A stretch of 11,135 bases of DNA, from NCBI GenBank assembly GCA_003024985.2, contig PXIH01S0000196.1, one strand, 5' to 3'. Position numbers and translations under genes: made by a program. How positions within the stretch are numbered: position 1 is the first letter of the stretch; each line of letters begins with the position of its first letter. The stretch comes from Euperipatoides rowelli (Eukaryota; Onychophora; Udeonychophora; Euonychophora; Peripatopsidae). This document shows positions 8,806-11,135 of this stretch, piece by piece. The notes beneath the pieces were generated by a model. That model did no database searches. It was not told where the DNA came from and was given only the letters and a program-made list of their open reading frames with translations.

Positions 8806-9968
8806 AATTAGCTGGACCTTCACCAATGGTGCTATTCTAGGTCCAATTGTCAAGCGTAATAAATAAGGAATAAACATTTAAAAAAAAAAAAACACACACA
8901 CAAATAAACCGAATAAATAAAAACAATAATAAAATTTGGATAATCTACAACAGTAATAATAGTATCTAAAATTCTAAAACTTAAGCTAAATCTAAAACCA
9001 TCTTAAATTATACAATCAGTACTAATAATATGGTAGTCTAAAACCATCAAAAAACAAGTTAAAAAGATTCTTTTTTAAANGTGAAAACACTTCAATTTTT
9101 CTAATGCTCTCAGGCAGAGCATTCCACAATTTAGGACCCAGGCTAGTCAATGATCTTGAGCCCTTTAAGGTTTTGCTCCTTTGCACTCAAATTGTAATCT
9201 ACTTTTAATTTCTTTTTATAATTTTAATTTAAATTCTTTGCAGATGGTCAACAGATATTAAATACCGTAATAATCCCTAATATACATTTGGCCAAATTTA
9301 TGCTGTAGGCCTCTCAACCCCTCTGTCCAATTTCTTTTTGTATGTGTATCCAATCATCTTCCTACATATGAACAAAATAATTAATTCGGACAAATAATAG
9401 AAATTTTGGGACAAGTGAAGTGTGGAGATCACTTGTTCAAGGACAATTGGCCCTTTTTTTTCTTTTTTTTTTTTTTTAAATTTGTAAGCCTGTAGAGGCT
9501 TTAATAATTCCCTGCTTAATGTAGGGATAACTCAGTTATTCTTTTATCTTTGATTTTTTTACATATCACTTCATTTATTAGTCTTAATGGGGTTTTTTAA
9601 TCTTGTTTTTTTATTTTCCTTAAATTTTAGGTGCATTAGGTAGAAGAACACGATTTCAAGAAATTGATTATTCTCAATTGTTTTTAAAAGTTGAAAGGGA
9701 TTATGAAAATGAAGGTTATCAAGAGTCTGAAGAAAATGGACAGCTTTTGCCCAAAGTATATCCTATTTTTTTAGTTATTGTAATGTATGTATTATTTTTA
9801 ATCTGTTATTGTTATTATTTATAAATACCCAGTCTATATTTTGACATTTAATTTACAGGATTTATTATTAAACGATGAAACAGTTTTAGAGAAAATAGAA
9901 TTCAAGGATCTGGATGTGAATAAAGTTATGTTGAATGCAGTTGAGCAAGCTGTCATTTTAGGTCTTTG
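1006..9968 (+). CDS. TTC27: TTC27-like gene, internal part: five spliced exons
   Basis: Join of 1006-1108, 2956-2995, 4780-4904, 9631-9755 and 9859-9968 gives 503 nt (167 codons plus 2 nt) with no stop. Every intron is GT...AG, and the phases chain as 1, 2, 1, 0, leaving 2 nt at the last exon end. The product resembles TTC27 from recall of the family: a helical stretch (LWLIRCLFIHQRVLED), a helix pair with LEAGLVLQYYF and AKEYFETAQKISGLQV, the family hallmark GALGRRTRFQE, then an acidic linker and EEQ-like NAVEQAVILGLW. These belong to the part of TTC27 before its C-terminal TPR array. TTC27 is a cytosolic TPR protein related to yeast Emw1 (cell-wall maintenance); its biochemical role is poorly defined and nothing catalytic is visible. 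Start, promoter, TPR array and stop lie outside the window. The family call is by recall, not by a search. Confidence 0.85.
1380..1540. repeat. Inner palindrome 1 of the foldback element
   Basis: Inverted repeat centred between 1459 and 1460 on CATATG. The left arm carries gaatgattaaacacca and the right arm its complement; pairing continues outward through the aaactaaatgtggtatttt segment to about 1380 and 1540, with a few mismatches and one indel. The whole 160 nt could fold into a single hairpin nested inside the larger element. Confidence 0.85.
1541..1607. repeat. Inner palindrome 2, a 116-bp-shifted copy of palindrome 1
   Basis: Inverted repeat centred between 1575 and 1576 on accatatggt, with arms of about 30-36 nt (gttgaatgattaaacacc and its complement). 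The centre lies exactly 116 nt from that of palindrome 1. Sequence to the right of each centre matches directly (catttagttttcca-like, then a gattat segment). The core of the element has therefore been tandemly duplicated as well as inverted. Confidence 0.8.
2435..2476. repeat. Near-perfect 42-bp hairpin
   Basis: Two 20-nt arms separated only by CA (2455-2456), with a single T-T mismatch (2441 with 2470). The arm core is atagagcgaaaa answered by ttttcgctctat. Looser complementarity continues outward, with an agcga segment near 2423 and tcgct near 2484, so the potential fold spans roughly 2411-2497. It is G+C richer than its surroundings. It could be a remnant of a small inverted-repeat transposon or a transcribed hairpin; no gene family is recognised. 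Confidence 0.8.
2956..2995 (+). CDS. TTC27: TTC27-like exon 2 of window (40-nt small exon)
   Basis: 40 nt between acceptor cattttcag (ends 2955) and a perfect donor gtaagt at 2996. It begins with two bases that finish the split codon from exon 1 (GTT) and ends with two bases of the next split codon. It reads VVKNERLMASDDL plus a split Lys. The segment is weakly conserved and short, so sequence similarity alone would not prove it. However, leaving it out breaks the frame between exons 1 and 3, because no AG in the right phase precedes exon 3. Including it restores the frame exactly. Confidence 0.72.
2996..4779 (+). other. TTC27-like intron, AT-rich, no gene
   Basis: 1,784-nt intron (donor gtaagt, acceptor ttcttattag). 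It contains an A17 run at 3022-3038, a 9-bp inverted repeat (agcaaacca at 3451-3459 against 3475-3483), the A16-G tract at 3975-4013, and seven TACWGTA sites (3380, 3418, 3773, 4133, 4173, 4182, 4340). No coding signal or recognised repeat family was seen. Two acceptors compete at its 3' end (4779 and 4789). Confidence 0.7.
3975..4013. repeat. A16 / interrupted G-run / A7 homopolymer tract
   Basis: Sixteen A, then G4-A-G11, then seven A. A similar but not identical junction (T16-G13) occurs at 758-786. Such adjacent homopolymers mutate readily and are frequent sites of sequencing or assembly error, so the run lengths should not be trusted. Confidence 0.8.
4780..4904 (+). CDS. TTC27: TTC27-like exon 3 of window
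   Basis: 125 nt, donor gtgagt at 4905. After the split Lys it reads FLQIQFYLEAGLVLQYYF, then an amphipathic helix ending AKEYFETAQKISGLQVHLS, and leaves one base (G) for the next codon. The helix-turn-helix pattern with small and aromatic positions is TPR-like and matches the TTC27 region just before GALG. Two acceptors compete: ttcttattag ending at 4779 and tttttacag ending at 4789. Only the first keeps the frame from exon 2; the second is 10 nt downstream and would shift it. The first was chosen for that reason. Confidence 0.85.
5038..5101. repeat. 64-nt imperfect hairpin, pre-miRNA-sized
   Basis: The left arm (aaaagtcattattatt, then tgtttaca) and the right arm (tgtaaacagataataactttt) pair with a few bulges. 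The tip is an inner palindrome, atatttac-A-gtaaatat at 5061-5078, which leaves almost no loop. Total pairing is about 28 of 31 positions. The size fits a pre-miRNA, but such hairpins also arise by chance or from small foldback elements in AT-rich DNA. The tip contains one TACWGTA site. Confidence 0.7.
6903..7032 (+). CDS. Orphan terminal-exon-like segment, product unrecognised
   Basis: After an acceptor-like aattctgtccag (ends 6902), an open frame from 6904 gives 42 residues, beginning LVFVKRFTQDLRTIVEEHQK and continuing LRTAIGRHYFHEHTSTK, then stops with TAA at 7030-7032. Composition is balanced, charged and amphipathic, unlike the Phe/Lys/Asn/Ile-rich chance ORFs around it, and the DNA is visibly richer in G+C than its flanks. 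AATAAA follows at 7040-7045. It cannot be an alternative TTC27 end: joining exon 3 (phase 1) here gives TGA within five codons. It may be the last exon of a nested gene entered in phase 2, or a fragment of a pseudogene or retrocopy. The frame is also open upstream to a TAA at 6853. I do not recognise the family. Confidence 0.45.
7040..7045 (+). terminator. Possible polyadenylation signal AATAAA
   Basis: AATAAA lies 8 nt after the stop of the exon-like segment ending at 7032, and a G/T-containing stretch (ttgtgagtag) follows. AATAAA is common by chance in DNA this rich in A and T, so its value rests only on its position. Confidence 0.3.
7414..7505. repeat. Two degenerate direct copies of a ~30-bp string, 60 nt apart
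   Basis: ttggcttaaattcgtccc...agtctagaaatt at 7414-7443 recurs with a few changes at 7474-7505. Only the first ~32 nt of the 60-nt period are still alike, which suggests an old tandem duplication. No element family recognised. Confidence 0.65.
7595..7705. other. Short G+C-richer island of unknown origin
   Basis: A 110-nt stretch clearly richer in G+C than its surroundings, bracketed by an A-run (about 7580-7591) and another (about 7711-7722). It includes tttctccag|gacttctctgggctg, which looks like a splice acceptor, but no frame fits the TTC27 phases and no protein motif is seen. On the minus strand a frame across it reads YGDDGRCKIIGVQQPREVLEK before a stop. It could be a small inserted repeat with an A-rich tail or a pseudogene scrap. 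No tRNA-like A/B boxes were found. Confidence 0.35.
7754..7873. repeat. 37-bp minisatellite, about four copies, with a palindromic GAACTAGTTC core
   Basis: The core GAACTAGTTCC occurs at 7754-7764 and 7791-7801, with variants GAACTAGTTGC at 7828-7838 and GAACTAATTCC at 7863-7873. Spacings are 37, 37 and 35 nt. The core is kept better than the A/T-rich or purine-rich spacer between copies. No function is known to me. Confidence 0.8.
8462..8656 (+). other. Short open frame of doubtful coding status
   Basis: The frame runs from TTG/ATG context near 8462 to TAG at 8654-8656. The first part is low-complexity (a T-run giving poly-Phe). From about 8539, after an acceptor-like cccaatatag, the residues look more protein-like: SSQKSEMLGIGQSETIFHKT, then FLKAFNIRKSVTKSTDPR. 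It cannot be a terminal TTC27 exon judged by family resemblance. An overlapping frame on the minus strand is also open for a similar length, which weakens the coding case. No family recognised. Confidence 0.2.
8759..8803. repeat. (ATT)15 microsatellite, tail of the LINE
   Basis: Fifteen uninterrupted ATT copies on the + strand, or AAT on the strand of the LINE. Position and strand fit a retrotransposon 3' tail rather than an independent microsatellite. The perfection of the array suggests recent slippage even though the coding part is decayed. Confidence 0.9.
8804..8848 (-). repeat. Stem-loop at the LINE 3' end
   Basis: The outer arms caatt...ggacct (8804-8819) and aggtccaattg (8839-8848) pair around an inner CACC-AAT-GGTG hairpin (8821-8831). 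It lies directly beside the AAT tail on the element's 3' side. In LINEs with repeat tails such stem-loops are recognised by the element's own reverse transcriptase; that role here is inference. Confidence 0.7.
9022..9186 (-). pseudogene. Reverse transcriptase C-terminal remnant (LINE ORF2)
   Basis: 54 codons plus TAG. Recognised by GPKLWNALPESIR followed about 10 residues later by a basic LKKNLF helix. This small domain follows the polymerase thumb in LINE reverse transcriptases. The YxDD catalytic region is absent. A second minus-strand frame just upstream (VDYNLSAKEQNLKG) looks like the preceding part in another register, consistent with a frameshift near 9155-9170. Confidence 0.75.
9631..9755 (+). 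CDS. TTC27: TTC27-like exon 4 of window, carrying the GALGRRTRFQ hallmark
   Basis: 125 nt after acceptor cttaaattttag (ends 9630), entered in phase 1 to complete a Gly codon and left in phase 0 before donor gtatat at 9756. It encodes the family's most recognisable motif, GALGRRTRFQEIDYSQLFLK, then an acidic, probably flexible linker (VERDYENEGYQESEENGQ) ending LLPK. The linker is the part of TTC27 that varies most between animals. This exon gives the strongest evidence for the family assignment. Confidence 0.9.
9756..9858 (+). other. Short TTC27-like intron (103 nt)
   Basis: Donor gtatat and acceptor aatttacag. A+T rich with no other feature. It is the only short intron visible; both flanking junctions are phase 0. 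Confidence 0.85.
9859..9968 (+). CDS. TTC27: TTC27-like exon 5 of window (last visible exon)
   Basis: 110 nt after acceptor aatttacag (ends 9858), entered in phase 0 and left with two bases of a codon (TG) before donor gtaagg at 9969. It reads DLLLNDETVLEKIEFKDLDV, then NKVMLNAVEQAVILGL and a split Trp or Cys. The pattern of a DETVLEKI-like segment followed by EQAVILGL agrees with TTC27 directly after the acidic linker, the stretch leading to the TPR region. The intron before it is only 103 nt, in contrast to the kilobase introns upstream. The next exon lies beyond the window. Confidence 0.88.
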
Positions 9969-11135
9969 GTAAGGATTACTTATTGTTCAATATTAATTGT
10001 GAATTCTGAAATGGAAAAAAATAACTAAAAAATTTGTTATTAGGCTATAATTAAAATAGTACAATTGCTTCAAACTTTCAAAATGCTCTTAATTTCATTA
10101 AATAATTTGTGGTATAGTAAATTATTCAATAAATAATATTGTTAAATATACCTGTATATTTGTATAGTTTATTTCTTAACTTATGAAATTGCCTTTATAC
10201 TGTATACAACTTCAAAACTATTTTAGCTTATGACTGTAAACGTAGATATATTCCTTTTCCCCCCACCCTCAGTGGAAAACCATGCCTTACAGACGCTTTT
10301 ACATTGTAGGTTTTTTTTTTTTTTTTTTATATCATCGCTTCAACTAACTAATATGAAATTTAAGCAGTAATTTGAGGGGTGATTTTCTAACCAGGAATAT
10401 TTAATTTACTGCAAACATAACATAATTTATCCATGTTTTAAAGAGATATCGTACAAGTGTACTATTTTATTTACTTATGAACACAAAATGGCTCCTAAAA
10501 ACCAATTTATTGTGAACAGTCAGCTAATTTTCATTCGCAGTAAAAATCAACTACTCTGAACACTCTGATCTAATTTCCATCCATTGTAAAGTCAAACAAA
10601 CAGCCATTGTGAACACACTAAGCTAATTTTGAATGCAAGATATGTAAATAACTAATTGCTTCTGTTTTGAGTTATGAATTTTAAGAAAGTTCAAGTTACT
10701 CGGATTAATTTGTTGACTTTATAAATTTAATCACTTTTTATTCAAATTGGTTCTTATCATTTAGAACCCATTGTTATTATATTGTTTATTCTATTTACTG
10801 GATATTAGTATTAGTAATTTAATAGAATGAACGGCTTTTTGCGGAATTAAAAGTGGCTATATGGGGAGGCTAGATTTCTTTACTGTTTTCTAAGATCCCT
10901 CCAAAAATATTTTGTCTGTTCACTAGGATTCTAAAGAATTTAAGCAATAAAAACATTTTGTATAACATTTAGCTGCAATCACTTTATAAAATGTTCAATC
11001 TTCCTTATCCATCCCTAGCTTATATAACAAGGGAGTCAACTAATTTTTACCTAAGATCTACTTTTCCCATACAAATTCATCCATGATCTACTCTTTGAGG
11101 CATGAGCAGGTACGACTCGAGCCTAAAATTCTCAG
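9969..11135 (+). other. Intron downstream of the last visible TTC27-like exon
   Basis: Begins with donor gtaagg and continues to the window end. No exon in the required phase (one base to complete a TGN codon) was found. It contains a C-rich patch (10255-10270), a T18 run (10311-10328) and one TACWGTA site (10198). The last 150 nt are slightly richer in G+C, but no repeat family is recognised. Confidence 0.6.

Larger units (their letters stand above)
8759..9186 (-). mobile_element. 3' end of a degraded CR1/L2-type LINE (minus strand)
   Basis: On the minus strand, 9186 to 9022 encodes the C-terminus of a non-LTR retrotransposon reverse transcriptase: GSRSLTSLGPKLWNALPESI, then RKIEVFS-x-LKKNLFNLFF and a stop at 9022-9024. 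The GPKLWNxLPxxIR...FKxxL signature is typical of CR1/L2-like elements. One codon contains the unresolved base N at 9080. An in-frame TGA lies directly upstream (9187-9189) and the body of the enzyme is missing, so the copy is a 5'-truncated, dead fragment. The ~220-nt 3' UTR ends in a stem-loop (8804-8848) and an AAT-repeat tail (8759-8803), the normal 3' architecture for this group. Confidence 0.8.
4905..9630 (+). other. Large TTC27-like intron (4.7 kb) hosting repeats and an orphan exon-like segment
   Basis: 4,726-nt intron (donor gtgagt, acceptor attttag). Left to right: a 64-nt hairpin at 5038-5101; plain AT-rich DNA 5105-6900 with no exon seen on either strand; an exon-like segment at 6903-7045; AT-rich 7046-7410; a degenerate ~60-bp duplication 7414-7505; a GC-richer island 7595-7705; a minisatellite 7754-7873; AT-rich 7880-8460; a short ORF at 8462-8656; a minus-strand LINE end 8759-9186; and unassigned AT-rich DNA 9190-9630, including an 8-bp inverted repeat (acaagtga at 9411-9418 against 9429-9436) and a T-rich tract near 9454-9477. 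Confidence 0.75.

Noticed and set aside
9080-9080. Unresolved base N
   Set aside because: A single assembly ambiguity inside the dead LINE frame; it is of no biological significance by itself.
10273-10306. Exon-like stretch after a pyrimidine-rich tract ending ccctcag
   Set aside because: In the phase required after exon 5 it gives about a dozen residues and then TAG at 10307-10309, with no TTC27 similarity. It is more likely intronic sequence beside a T18 run.

Overview
This window is a piece of a eukaryotic, almost certainly invertebrate animal, nuclear genome. It is about 70% A+T by eye. It carries spliceosomal introns with canonical GT...AG borders, a LINE tail, a foldback transposon and microsatellites. 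No bacterial-type gene is present: there are no long ORFs, no Shine-Dalgarno spacing, and no tRNA or rRNA genes. The phylum cannot be fixed from the sequence alone.

The only confidently coding gene is an internal part of a TTC27-like gene (tetratricopeptide repeat protein 27, relative of yeast Emw1) on the + strand. Five exons are visible: 1006-1108, 2956-2995, 4780-4904, 9631-9755 and 9859-9968. Together they give 503 coding nt, about 167 codons. All four internal junctions keep one open frame (phases 1, 2, 1 and 0), and that phase chain is the strongest support for the model, including the 40-nt exon 2. Start codon, promoter, terminal exons and stop lie outside the window. Positions 1-1005 and 9969-11135 are flanking intron.

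The introns hold the rest. Intron 1109-2955 contains a ~680-bp foldback/MITE-like element (about 1191-1867) with long terminal inverted repeats around a duplicated inner palindrome, and a separate 42-bp near-perfect hairpin (2435-2476). Intron 2996-4779 shows only AT-rich DNA and an A16/G-run tract. The 4.7-kb intron 4905-9630 holds a 64-nt hairpin (5038-5101), an orphan exon-like segment with a stop and a close AATAAA (6903-7045), a degenerate ~60-bp repeat, a small GC-richer island, a 37-bp minisatellite with a palindromic core (7754-7873), a second short ORF of unclear status (8462-8656), and the 3' end of a minus-strand LINE with an (ATT)15 tail and a 3' stem-loop (8759-9186).

Across the window the odd-length palindrome TACWGTA occurs 21 times by hand count, against roughly 2-3 expected from base composition. 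It is missing over the ~3 kb that includes the LINE. This dispersed signal, the foldback element and the orphan exon are the observations most worth following.
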